NCBI RefSeq assembly: GCF_030463565.1
Contig: NC_134643.1
Location: 41,578,221-41,642,220 of the forward strand
Direction of reading: 5' to 3'
Source: Pelecanus crispus
Lineage: Eukaryota > Chordata > Aves > Pelecaniformes > Pelecanidae
DNA length: 64,000 bases
The notes below the pieces were generated by a model, which made no database searches, was not told the DNA's origin, and was given only the letters and a program-made list of their open reading frames with translations. This document shows, one piece after another, positions 40,734-51,400 of this stretch. Position numbers and translations under genes: made by a program. Position 1 is the stretch's first letter, and each line of letters starts with the position of its first letter.

Positions 40734-43700
40734 TCCTATGCCAGAGGATCTCAACAGTATTTACAGCAGTAGACACTTGTCCAGGCAGGGAACAGAAATA
40801 AATAATGGAGGCCCTGATGAACAGCCAACATTAATTTCCATGGCTCCACTTTCTAATATTTGTTACTCTTAATATATTGCTAATCAATGATACAGATATT
40901 AAGCCTTAGTCAAGGATGGTTTTGACAAACATTTTTTAACAAAGCCCAATACATCTTAAAAGATTTTTTTTTTTTTTTTAACAGATACAGTAGTAAGTAC
41001 ATTCAATTCCTTTCTCATCCCCAACAAAGTCAAATTTACAAAAGATCTTTCCTGGTATGAATTAACTATAATAGTAAAGAACTTAATGTCAAGTTGAGTA
41101 ATGATAGACTTAATGGTTCAGAGTGTAGCTGCTGCTTTAATTCATGAATATAATAAAATGGAGTTTAGGAAACATTTGTATTACAGTGAAGTAATATGTT
41201 TAGCTGAAACTTTAGCAAGAAAATGCATTACAGCAACAAAATAGTCAGTATTCATATATCAACCTGGGTTTAGCTGATCTGGCAAATCTTTTAGATGACA
41301 AACACCACAAAAGCACAGTTTGAAACAGCTTAGAAACACATTACGTTCATTTAACAGCAGATGTGAAACTACTGACACTTTGGGCCTTTTAATACAATCC
41401 CTGGAACCCACTCCACTAATTAACCTCCTTACGTTAGCAAGATCACAGACTTTCAGTGTAAAGAGCTGGTACACTGAAATGCCTTGAGACTGTTTTATGA
41501 AGCTGTCTGAGAGAGCACATGGGTTCGTCCATATTCAGTGCCTGGTTTTCTTACCAGTTTCCTCCATTGCCTTATGTGTGCAAGTCCATTAGCACAGTTT
41601 AGTTTAATTTTCATGAAGAAATGGGCCCAACAGCCTTTTCCAATCTTGCACAGGTTAATGTAGATGAAGAAACTGGAGTCTCTCTGATGAATTATACTAG
41701 CTGAATTTGAGCTCCTCACAGATTGGGAACGAAGAATATTATATGTCTCTTATCTCTCTCACTGCTCAAGGACTTCTCTTGCCTCTTATTCCTTCATGCC
41801 TTTTCCACTTCTCTGGTTCCTGTCTTTTAAAGAATTCTGGACTGCTCAAGCAAATTTTATAAAACCTAGGGGTAAGGGGATACTGCTGTGGAGACTTGTT
41901 TATTCTCTACAAGGAGAAAGAATTTGTAAGTGGATTTGAGACAGAAAGGGAGAGGCACAATTTTCCCATTCCTCCCCAGTGTCCAGGTTCAGATAGATAA
42001 AGGATTCAACCCTATCAAGTGGTGAATGACATCACCCTTCTACCTCCCTGAGAAACCCAAGCAGGCTCAGCATTTTGCAAAATACACCAAGGGTCAGCTT
42101 ACAGTTCAAAAAAGAAAGAGTTGAAAAGAACAAAAAGCAATTTAATCCAAACCACTGCACAAAAAGAGAGCCCTTCAGTGAAAGGATGAGAATATTGCTA
42201 TTGACAGGGGTGGGGAGAAAACCTGCCAGTTTTCTTGATATATAATTATCAGGAACAATCAAATTGCCATGGATAAAGCCAGAAGAGATCCAAGCCTCCC
42301 TTTGGTCCCTAAATGAGGTCCTAATGTAACATTTCCCCAAATCAACACAGCCTGGTTCCCTCCTGGAGGAGCTGTGTCCAGGCAGCATCCCCAGCCTGAA
42401 CCTTTGCAGGGGCAGGTTTTGACTCTGGCCTGGAGCAGCATTAGGTATTTGCCTTATAACTGGCTGACCCAAACAACCCAAAGTCAAATATCCCCTCAGC
42501 TGGGGAGGGCTGATTCCAGCCTAAATCAGCTGAGTTTTCTCCCATGCTAGAAAACCTTTGGCTAAGCAGTTAGGACAGCTCTTAGAGCAGAGCCAAAGAA
42601 CTGGCTTTTAATTTCATGGTTTCAATCCTATTTCAGAATTCAAACTGATAATCCTCCACCTTAATTTAAAAATAAACCCTGCAGCCTCACTTAATCACGT
42701 CCCTAAAAATACTTGGGTCAGATCTGTAGTGCCCTGGTGTCCTTCCCAGAGGGGAAGCCAGCAGTTCCAGCTCCTCAGGCTCATTCTCCATGCATCCCTG
42801 GGGGCCATACAGCTAACAGAGCTGTCTCTTGGGCCACCCTTTGGCTACCAGCTCTGCTCTGATAAGCCCCAGCTGCAACACTGGCTTCTTAGGGTCCCTG
42901 ACAGCCAGTGAAATTTGGGGCAGATTTGGTGTTGCTTGAAGAACAGGTTGAACTGGCGTTCAACATGACAGCCAGGACACAAAGGTGGATCGGGACCAAA
43001 TTCCCCTCATGCTGAGCTGAGGGCAGCAAACCTTTGGATCCTGATAAGCTCAATATATTTATTCTTTTTTTCTTTCAAAATAACCTATCCTGTTTTCCTT
43101 CATTCTTCTTTCATTTTTCAAAATCAGATTTCTTTTTTGTTTGTCTATCTGCCTCTGTCTTTTTCTTAATTGTTTTTTGTTTCCAGTAACAGACTTCTTA
43201 GCACTCCCTTCATTGTTTGTGGTATTCCTGACATTGCTTCACTGACTCATATTTTACCATAAACTATAACTTTTTTCTTTTTCTATTCATGCTGTATTTT
43301 CCCCCCAAATGCAGTCCCTTCTGAGAACAACACATTCCCCCGAAATCCCTTAAATGCTGTAACAAATCATTCTTTGGAGATAGTTTGACCCAGGTGTGGC
43401 GTCTTATCTCTTGCCATTAAATAGTTGTTTGGCTTTGACATGATAAATCACTAGTTTGTGTTAAATAGACTAGGTTTGAAGTTGGCATTCAGCTCCCCTA
43501 GCAAAGGCAGGGATGCATTGTCTTTCTTTCTACCACTCTTTTCTTATACTATTTAAGATTACAGTTATACGTTTTTTTCTCCCTTTGCTGTTCCAAAGCA
43601 TTAAGGTCTTGTCCATGTGTCTTTCCTCTGTATGCTTCATTTTATTGGGTAACACTGAGAGGAACATAACCTTGGATGAGATTGTTGTGAAAAAACAAAA

Positions 43701-44316
43701 ACAATCTTCCCCAACACCCCACAAAAGAAAACTCTTATGGTTTTATTGTTCTATCAAGGATTTATTGTCAAATTCCATTTCAGCGATTTCAGACATCGTG
43801 ATTAAAAAGTGGATATGGGCTCAGAAAAATGTCCCATTGTTACTTTGAGTAAATTGCTAAGTCAAAATATTCTCTGATAAGAATACCAGGAGGACTTCAT
43901 GAAGGAGTGGTGCTGGGATCTCTGTTACAGCACTGCAGCTCTGAGAGAGACATTCCTGCACAGCAGATGAATCTCATCCTACAAGCCCAGAGAATAAGCA
44001 GGGCTCATTTCCCAGCAGGCTGGATTATGACTGAGCAAGAAGGTCAATGGATCAATGAATGATCAATGAATAATCAATGCACCCCCGTGGAATATTATAC
44101 TGATGCTTTTTCCTGACTGGCCACTGCTTCTATTGATTTTAAGAAGTTCAGTATTGCCAGGTGGGATTCATTCACTCTGACTTCACCTATCTGCAATGCA
44201 AATGACTCATCTAACCTCTTTGGACATCTATTTTAGAATGAGATGGCTCAAATCCTAGATATGCTTATTTCTCTTCATTGATTATAAGGGGAGTCCAAAC
44301 AGGTAGCTCAGATATG
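40734..44316. other. Intergenic stretch, no gene recognised
   Basis: The stretch is A+T-rich DNA with a run of 16 T at 40964-40979. A 151-codon minus-strand frame at 42032-42487 shows no recognisable domain and is taken as chance. No splice-consistent exon was found. Confidence 0.6.
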
Positions 44317-44391
44317 GCAGGGGGGTTGGACTAGATGATCTTTAAACGTCCCTTTCAACCCAAATCATTCTGTGATTTTATGATTCTATGA
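44317..44391 (+). mobile_element. CR1 LINE 3' terminal remnant
   Basis: About 75 bases of the CR1 3' end remain, reading GGGGGGTTGGACTAGATGAT then CCCTTTCAACCCAAATCATT and ending ATTCTATGA. It is more diverged than the copy ending at 38668. Confidence 0.88.
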
Positions 44392-44940
44392 GATTAATTT
44401 CTACTCTGTAGAGTTCTGCATATGGCCAGATGAATCCCATCTGGACAGATTTCTCTTTGTTTTATGCTTGGTATTTTGCTGTTTCCATTGAGAAATGGAG
44501 GAGAAAACATCAGGAGACTACAGAACATTCCAGCTAAATAAGTTTTGCAACATCAGAGGCAATGGGCATGTTTTAGAGGCAAAAACACTTCAGCAGCAAA
44601 TTGGTAATATTCCGAATGACTTAATTGATTCAATCCCATTTAAACAGTCATGGTAGCATCTAATCATAGGACTTCAGTTTTATTCCTTAAAGCATTAGGA
44701 AATAAAGACAAACAGCCTAAATAAATAGGGGAACTATTCACCTTGCTCCAGATGAAACTCTTGTGTCAAAGTTCGTCACTGAAAACAACATTTTGCTGTT
44801 GATTTTAATGGCACCACAGTTTTAACCAAAAAGTCTGCTGTATGATACATCGTTATGTTGATGCAAAAGGAGGATATTTTGAGGGCTGTATCCAAAACAT
44901 TGAAATACTATGATTATATGCTACCACGACTGTAGGAAGG

Positions 44941-45107
44941 GCCACAGTCCCTTCAGAGGTACACCTGCTGCGGCACAGACATAACCAAGGCCACAGATGC
45001 TTCGAGATGTACCTGCTCTGGTGTGGACTTACTCATGGCAACAGACACTTCAGGGTGTCCTGCTCCCACGTGGACTCATCCACAGGTCACAGTCCCTTTG
45101 ACTCAAG
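44941..45107 (-). repeat. 48-base tandem repeat array in the retroviral leader
   Basis: There are three and a half units: 44941-44989 (49 bases), 44990-45037 (48), 45038-45085 (48) and a partial unit 45086-45107. Each unit on the plus strand opens with GCCACAG or a close variant and continues CTTCAGAGGT…ACCTGCT. The units are diverged by substitutions with only one length change. Confidence 0.85.
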
Positions 45108-45433
45108 TTCACAGTGGAGCTCCAACCTGTGCAGTGCAGCAGCACAGAAAGAGCAGCGATGCCCTGGCCATCTGCCAGCCCAGGCACATGGCCATTGCTG
45201 TTATCAGAATGTTCCCAAGCACAGCAGAGTAAGATAAGAAGCAGTACAGAGGTACAGCAAGCAGCGAAACCAAAAAGCAGCCACTAATGAGCACTTGACT
45301 CTAATATACAGTGAGGCAAGCAAGACCCATGGCAAGCACAGAAGCCTGTCCATTAATAGCCAAACAGCAATAACAGCTATAAATTCCATCTAGCACATTG
45401 CAATCAAAACTGTCATTATTTTGAACCCTTCGA

Positions 45434-45451
45434 GCCCCATGTTGGGTGCCA
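45434..45451 (-). other. Retroviral primer binding site, tRNA-Lys type
   Basis: On the minus strand TGGCACCCAACATGGGGC lies 9 bases after the LTR end. It matches 16 of 18 bases of the complement of the tRNA-Lys(CUU) 3' end. Both mismatches are CG to CA, the usual methylation-decay change. This sets the LTR polarity and groups the family with lysine-primed (class II, ERVK-like) retroviruses. Confidence 0.85.
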
Positions 45452-45460
45452 AAAAAGGAC

Positions 45461-46050
45461 TGTCATGGTTTAGCCCCAGCCGACAACTAAGCACCACACA
45501 GCTGCTCGCTCACTCCCCCCAGTGGGATGGGGGGAGAGAATCGGGAGGGTAAACTCACGGGTTGAGATAAAAACAGTTTAATAATTGAAATAAAATAAAA
45601 TAAAATAATAATGAAAATAATAATTTGTAATGAAAAGGGAAATAACAAAAAGAGAGAAATGAAACACAAGGAAAACAAGTGATGTAAATGAAAACAACTG
45701 CTCACCAGAAAACAACTGATGCCCAGCCAGTCCCCAAGCAGCAGCCCCCGCCACCAAACTGCCCCTAGTTTTATTGCTGAGTATGATGTCATATGGTATG
45801 GAAAATCCCTTTGGTCAGTTGGGGTCAGCTGTCCCAGCTGTGTCCCCTCCCAACTTCTTGTGCACCCCCAGCCTACTCGCTGGTGGGGTGGGGTGGGAAG
45901 CAGAAAAGGCCTTGACTCTGTGTAAGCACTGCTCAGCAGTAACTAAAGCATCCCTGTGTTATCAACAATGTTTCCAGCACAAATCCAACACATAGCCCCA
46001 TACTAGCTACCATGAAGAAAATTAACTCTATCCCAGCCAAAAGAAGCATA
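45461..46050 (-). mobile_element. 5' LTR of a truncated endogenous retrovirus (copy C, minus orientation)
   Basis: This is the same LTR family as copies A and B. The plus strand begins TGTCATGGTTTAGCCCCAGC and continues through ACTCTATCCCAGCCAAAAGA. On the minus strand the ATTAAA signal is at 45582-45577. An A+T-rich AATAAAATAAAAT tract follows. Adjacent leader sequence with a primer binding site shows this is a 5' LTR, unlike solo copies A and B. The right terminus is diverged (TATGCTTC instead of TGTCCTGG on the minus strand). Confidence 0.9.
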
Positions 46051-46363
46051 TCAGGCTGTAGACAACCAAAACTCACATGTATGAACACCTTGCTTTTATA
46101 CATGTCTCCCCCAGAGTAGATACAGGGTTGGATTGTGCCAACCTTGCGTCGATGTTCATCACAAATCGCTAGCAGTAATACTCAAGTTTACAGCTGCCTG
46201 AAGCTAACTACTTCTGGTAGCAAGGGTGAGCTGTAATTTCACCTTCATGTCCATCCATTAGGCATCCACAGTTCTGAGTCCCCTCTCTATGGGAGACCTT
46301 CTGGTCCTTTATTCAAAGAGGAGAACATTCCTTCTCATGGGAAGGAGTAGAAGGAAGAGGAAG

Positions 46364-46487
46364 ATGCAATTCTCCCTGTGTTTTGCCCTTCTACTCCTGA
46401 TTTTTTCTGTAGTGATAATCCAAGAGTCCAGCTGCCGTCCCATGGTCCGGGTGATTCAGGCACAGCTCCCAGGATTTCAAATCACGG
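46364..46487 (+). CDS. Candidate first coding exon of an unidentified secreted protein
   Basis: From ATG at 46364 the frame reads MQFSLCFALLLLIFSVVI then IQESSCRPMVRV…. This gives a basic region just upstream (GRSRRKRK, if the in-frame ATG at 46337 is used), a hydrophobic core of about 16 residues and a plausible cleavage after SSC. After 41 codons and one base the sequence gives ACGG|GTAAGA, a near-perfect splice donor at 46488. The ATG at 46364 has A at -3. I recognise no family, and no downstream exon could be assigned. It faces TSPAN8 tail to tail. It may equally be a chance hydrophobic frame. Confidence 0.25.
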
Positions 46488-46699
46488 GTAAGATATGCAC
46501 AGGAAAAAACAGTCTGGGGAGGAGGAGGAAGCAGAAGCCAGCGTTTCTCCTTCCAGTGAGTATGGCTGGGTCATGGTGTCATGCTTTTTCTCTAGTCCAA
46601 CAAAGTATGAATTCTTCTGGCACAGTTTCTGAGGTTCAGCAGAGGGAAGGGCAAGTGCCAGAACTGTCTGATAGCTAGATGACTTTCCTGGGAGACACA

Positions 46700-47214
46700 T
46701 GAATTTCTGAAAGCAGCTCTCACTGCTTGGCCTAATGGTCCGAGTGCTAGGGAAAGGGTGGGGGACAGGACAAAAACTTTTCCTCTGGATGTGTTTTAAA
46801 AGAAAATGGTTGCTGCAGCTGAATTTTACCTGAAACCAATCCTGTCAGTATAAGGCATGGTGAAAGATCTCTGCTCAAGGAAAGCTTTTCATGTATTTAT
46901 AAGCAACAGTTGCGTGGCTCTGTCAAGATGGGAGCAGTCTGGGTGTGCTTTGAGACAGTCATGGGCACCTGAGGGGTCTTAAAGTAGAAGAGCATGGTAC
47001 ATGGTTTTCTCTTAAGAGCAACTGTCTGAAGGTGTTTAAAGTTGCTCCCAAAGACGAAGATGGGAGCCCAGCGGGACTGGTGAAAACAGCTAGCCCCAAA
47101 CGTACAGCAGTGAGGCCATCAGCTTGGTGTGGAAAACCTCAGCAGATCCCTATGGGCATTGTTAGATATCTTCATACCTTGAAAAACTATGCTCCCTGAT
47201 GCCATTTACTTTCT
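46700..47214. other. Unique sequence, nothing recognised
   Basis: About 0.5 kb lies between the candidate signal-peptide exon and the G+C-rich block. I see no repeat or coding exon. Confidence 0.5.
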
Positions 47215-47560
47215 GTCAGGGAGCCACCTGCGCCAGCAGCTCTCTGGGGGCCAGGACCAAGCCAGCTGCCCTGAGGTGGCAGGGCAGAGCCTGGCAGCCG
47301 GGGTCCATCCCACCACCCCAGCCAGGAGCCGGGCAGCCAGGGGGGCCTTGGGGCTGCCCCAGCCCTGGGCATCGGACACCTCCTTGGGGATGGGGATGTG
47401 CTGAGGCCCATGGGTGGGTCCAGCTTGGTGGGACCCCATGGCCAAGCAGGGCAGGGCTGTGGGCAGCCGGAGACCGGCTCTGCTGCGGCATCGCTGGGGC
47501 AGGGGCCGACAGCCCCATGGGGCTGACATGGGGTCCTGGGCCATGGGCAGGCTGTCAGTG
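47215..47560. other. Compact G+C-rich block with overlapping frames on both strands
   Basis: About 350 bases are strongly G+C-rich and sharply bounded by A+T-rich flanks. The block has many G-runs (GCCAGGGGGGCCTTGGGG, GGGGATGGGGATG) and relatively few CpGs. Frames of 71 to 167 codons overlap on both strands, as expected from few A+T-rich stops. It could be an exon, a decayed CpG island or a G-quadruplex-prone element. No family is recognised. Confidence 0.4.
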
Positions 47561-48184
47561 CCTCAGCACTCCAGTACTCACAAGCACTGGTCAATCCAAA
47601 AGCAGGTACGTTTTATATTGCTGCTTCTGCATTACCAGCTGTGAATTCTGTTGTCCACCCACTGCCTGGGAGCCCAGTGCTGGTCTTAGCCGCTCTGGGT
47701 GAAGTCTCACCCACATGACTTTTGTGTACGTCTTGCCTCCACATGGGCTTGGATTTCACCCTTGATGCATATTTGCAAAACACGTGCCACTAAATCCAAC
47801 TCCTGTATGCAATCTAAGCATCATTTGGTCCTGAGAGTGATCATCTCAGCTGCCAGGATATTGATTTAAATGACCCTGAAGGGAAATGCAGCTTTCCTAT
47901 TTGGATGAGAGTTAGTCCCTGTGCTTCTCACAAGTAACAAAACCCTCACCATATGCACCATATCGAGTGTCAAACTGACCTGCGACACTCGTAATGAAAA
48001 CACCCTGCCCCACAAGCAAAGCTGTCTGGGGACATGTGACTCCCAGTCAGCCACCGCAAGATCATTTGCAGCTGTTTACGGTGACTCTGCTATGGGTGGT
48101 GTAACACTCATGTGGACACACTGCATGGTGAACTCGGAATCTCAACATGACTTAAATGTGATCTTCAGACAACATAAACTCTTC
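47561..48184. other. 3' flank of TSPAN8, nothing recognised
   Basis: This is unique-looking sequence between the G+C-rich block and the predicted end of the TSPAN8 transcript. Confidence 0.5.
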
Positions 48185-48419
48185 AGAAACAGAAACAAAG
48201 ACATTTATTGCAAATAAAAATTCACATTCACATCATTAAATCTTATGAAGGAGGTAATTTTGCAAATTGTGAAGCATCCATGTGCACAAGGGCTGCCGTT
48301 TTCATCAGAACAGCTGCATGGGACATGCATATATTTATCTGAATGTGCCAAGCCAAATATCCCTCTATCTACAAAGGTTTTGATTTGGCTGGTGACATCG
48401 TTCTGACACTTCCACAGTT
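48185..48419 (-). other. TSPAN8: TSPAN8 3' untranslated region
   Basis: This stretch runs from the stop codon to the predicted cleavage region about 20 bases past the AATAAA signal. No coding frame is conserved here. The end is inferred from the signal position, not observed, so the true 3' end may differ by tens of bases or use a more distal site. Confidence 0.6.
48204..48209 (-). promoter_or_regulatory. TSPAN8: Polyadenylation signal AATAAA of TSPAN8
   Basis: A canonical AATAAA lies on the minus strand about 210 bases past the TGA stop. The bases further downstream (about 48150-48195) include T- and GT-rich stretches, as expected for the downstream element. Confidence 0.7.
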
Positions 48420-48473
48420 TCATTTTCTCTGGATCTGGCAGTAGAGGCCCATAGAAAACCCCAAACCGATAAT
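48420..48473 (-). CDS. TSPAN8: TSPAN8 coding exon 8 and stop (residues 224-240)
   Basis: The exon encodes the end of membrane segment 4 and a short cytoplasmic tail, reading [17 protein letters not shown] then TGA (48422-48420). The acceptor is TTTGTTTTCCAG. The tail is very short, as usual for TSPAN8. Confidence 0.94.
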   Translation of the reverse strand: MIGLGFSMGLYCQIQRK

Positions 48474-51400
48474 CTGGAAAACAAAGACATTTCTGGTATT
48501 ACTTGGCAGTCCTGGAAATCCCAGGATACAACTGATACACAGTGGGAACATTTTGTTTGCAAATGTCTTGGATTTACATTCAGGCTAAATCTGCTATGCA
48601 GAAGATCTTTTCCAATGTAATTCTTAAAGAACATGACTCTAGAATATAGCCTTTTTAATGAAATCAGTATGTACCACAGGTAAGACTGCAGACATGATGG
48701 AAAACTTTAATTTGTTTAAAAGATGGATTGTCTCTGTGGATGGGGAACCCTGTAATTCTGGGGGTTTAAAATGCAGTTGTTAGCTGCAATGGAGCAGCAA
48801 ATACTGAGAAGTTCAAGAAATTTGGACAAAAATTTAATCTTTTATTTTCTAAGAAATTTGGAGGAACTTTCTGATTCCATTGCGTATTCCAAGGGTTGTT
48901 TCCCTTTAAAATTGCTCTTCTTTTCCACTGTCACCACTCCCTTTTATGTAAATATATGTGTAAAGGCATACATGTATATATGTATCTATACACATACCCC
49001 ACTGTTTTGAGTGGCAAATGATCGTACAACAGATCCTTATATTCATCAGTAATAGATTTGGGATAGAAACATTGAGTCCACTAAAGCAGCTGTTGCTTGA
49101 AATATAAAATTCAGTAGGGTCACCTTCTGTAGTGGGAATTACTGGGTGAAATTCCACAGCCTGTGACAGACAGCTGGAGAGACCAGAAGTTCAGAAAGCC
49201 TCCTTCTGGATTTAAAATTAACCAGTCTGTGAAGGTGTTTCACAAAAGCAGAAAGTATCCATATGACATTTATGAAGCTGTGAACATCAGGATGCTTCAT
49301 TTATTTAAGGAAGAGACAGTGGAGAGTGTACAGAACACAGGGGTATGGCTAAAGATGAGGGGATGAACTCACAGCTGGAATAAGCTGACAAGGCTTCCCT
49401 TACATACCATGCCCACATTTTCACTTGCACCCAAGTGAAACTGGGCCCTTCTTCTCAGTATCGTTTCCACTAATAGGGTGACTTGAAACCATTAACAGCC
49501 CACAAGTGGCATAATGGAGCAGGCAGAGCGGGGAACGTTAGAGAAGAGCATTTTGCCTTGTCCACTTCTTTTTATCTGGGTTTTTCCAGAGCAGAGGGAT
49601 GGCTAAGCATGTGGCCTGCGATTTGCAATCGCTTGAGAAGTCATAATATGTTAATATCTTTGGTAAGGTTAAATGTTTATCAAGTGTAAAATGCCAGCTG
49701 ACAATTTGTACCAGCTGAGGCTCATATTGTTTATTCATGTTGTTTTCTAATCCTTTTATGATTGGGAGAGGCAGCCACCACAGAAAATGCCAACTGGAGA
49801 ACAGGAAAGAATGATGGCCAATGAACTAAAGGCTACAACACATGTAACTGCAGTAGTGCGAGCAAAGTGACTTATAACTTACCTTCGGGATACAGATGCA
49901 ATTTTACACTTCTATTATATTTTTAAAGGCCTTTTAATATTGGTGTATTTCACCTATTTTCCCCCAAAAGTCTACAGATAGGTGAGAGACCTGACCCCCC
50001 ACATACAGCACCTTAAATAACATGAAGCCTGTGCCGGGTAAGAAGTTAGTGGCCTGTCGTCTCCAAGTGCTGCAGCTGCGTAACTCTTCCCTGCTTGCTA
50101 TTATTTTCCTGGAAATGTATTTTTGAGTTGGGGTTCTTGCCCACTCTTCTACCACGAGGAGCAATCCTCTGCCAATGATGTTAAGAAGTTTTCACTTGGA
50201 ATAACAGACTGAACTCTGCACAGCAACCTTTGTCATTTCTGCTTTTCCCTCAAACATTCATCGGCAGGGGGTGGGGGAGGAGGGAAACCACAGAGGAATA
50301 GTGAAAAGAAAGAAAATGACCGAAGAAAGCAACATGATGAAATCTCCTGTTTCTTTGACATTTTCTCCTAATCAAAGCCTATCATTCATCAAGTAGCTGA
50401 CTGGATAACCTCACTGTTTTTCCTCCTCACTTCAGAGAAAATTTTGCATGTTACTCTTCAGTGTACAATGAAGCAATTAAAATAAAGAGCTCACACACTC
50501 TGCTTTTTTTACACACAGAGATATATGGAGCAGCACAGGTGTGCACTCAGGCGCATTCACACGTCATCTTGATGGTTAAATTATGCCCTCAGACTAATAA
50601 TTTTGCATCATAATTCCTCCATGATAAGAATATGCAGTTTAGGGGCTAAGCTTTCTTATGAGATGACTTTTTCCTCAAGCAAAGGAGAGAAAGAGGAGGA
50701 AAAGACCAGCTACTCTGCTTCATGTCTTCCTGGGGCTGGGTATCCGCACACCCCTCTGTCCACAGGGCTTGCTGTCAAGGCACAGCCTGGCTCCAGGGCT
50801 GTCAAATCTTTGCAGAAAACGTGACATGTGATACACTTATACAGGCAGCAGGGTGGTCTGATCCCACCTGAAGTTCTCAGCTCGACAGCCATACACTGTT
50901 TATATGAAATAACAGTAAGATTATAGCTAAGGTGAGAGGTGGTTTTCCCTTGTCTATTAATTGAGCAAGCCAGGTGTTTTAATCTGATTCCCAGTGTATT
51001 TCTAAGTAGAACATATTGCTTGTCAGCTACTAAATATTTTAATGGTGTATACTGGTACCTCAACAACAGCCAGTCCAAAGGCCATCCCCATAATTATGAG
51101 CAGATGGTCTTTAAGGTATTCCATAACCACTTTTCCACAAGGCTGAAAAATAAGACAAAATGATTAATTATAGGTAAGCAATATTATCCTAAGGTTATCA
51201 GGAATGCATCCTCTAAAATAACTCCTCTCACATTCTCTCTCTTTCTCTCTTTCTGTGTTAAAGAAAGGCTATTTGAATTTACTCTGGCTTGTTGCTAACA
51301 AAGAACATAGCCGTATGTACCTTGTGCTCTGAGAAAGATATCTAGTCTTTGCCTTCCCAAATATGAAGATGAACTTAGTAGCTGACCATAAAATGGTACA

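Larger units (their letters stand above)
44850..45460 (-). mobile_element. Endogenous retrovirus leader remnant downstream of the 5' LTR
   Basis: On the minus strand this follows LTR copy C and carries a primer binding site and a tandem-repeat leader. It appears to be the 5' untranslated leader of the provirus. No gag, pol or env frame can be recognised, and the rest of the provirus is missing. Two frames of 61 codons with hydrophobic runs (45294-45109 and 45389-45204) are not identifiable as viral proteins. The left edge near 44850 is approximate. Confidence 0.65.

Noticed and set aside
42032..42487. 151-codon minus-strand frame
   Set aside because: No recognisable domain or conserved motif. 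Composition is that of random intergenic sequence.
45451..45460. AAAAAAGGAC next to the LTR read as a polypurine tract, making copy C a 3' LTR
   Set aside because: The neighbouring tRNA-Lys primer binding site on the minus strand, and the TATA and ATTAAA order within the LTR family, both show the opposite polarity.
45487..45792. 101-codon minus-strand frame with a hydrophobic stretch
   Set aside because: It lies wholly inside the LTR and is not a viral gene. The hydrophobic run comes from the A+T-rich part of the LTR. A similar frame appears in LTR copy A.
47187..47702. Long frames of 135 and 167 codons on opposite strands
   Set aside because: They are a by-product of the G+C-rich block, and the frames conflict with each other. 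Reported as a compositional feature instead of genes.
1..48184. Exons of PTPRR expected from mammalian gene order
   Set aside because: No frame on either strand could be matched to the phosphatase, its membrane segment or its N-terminal region.
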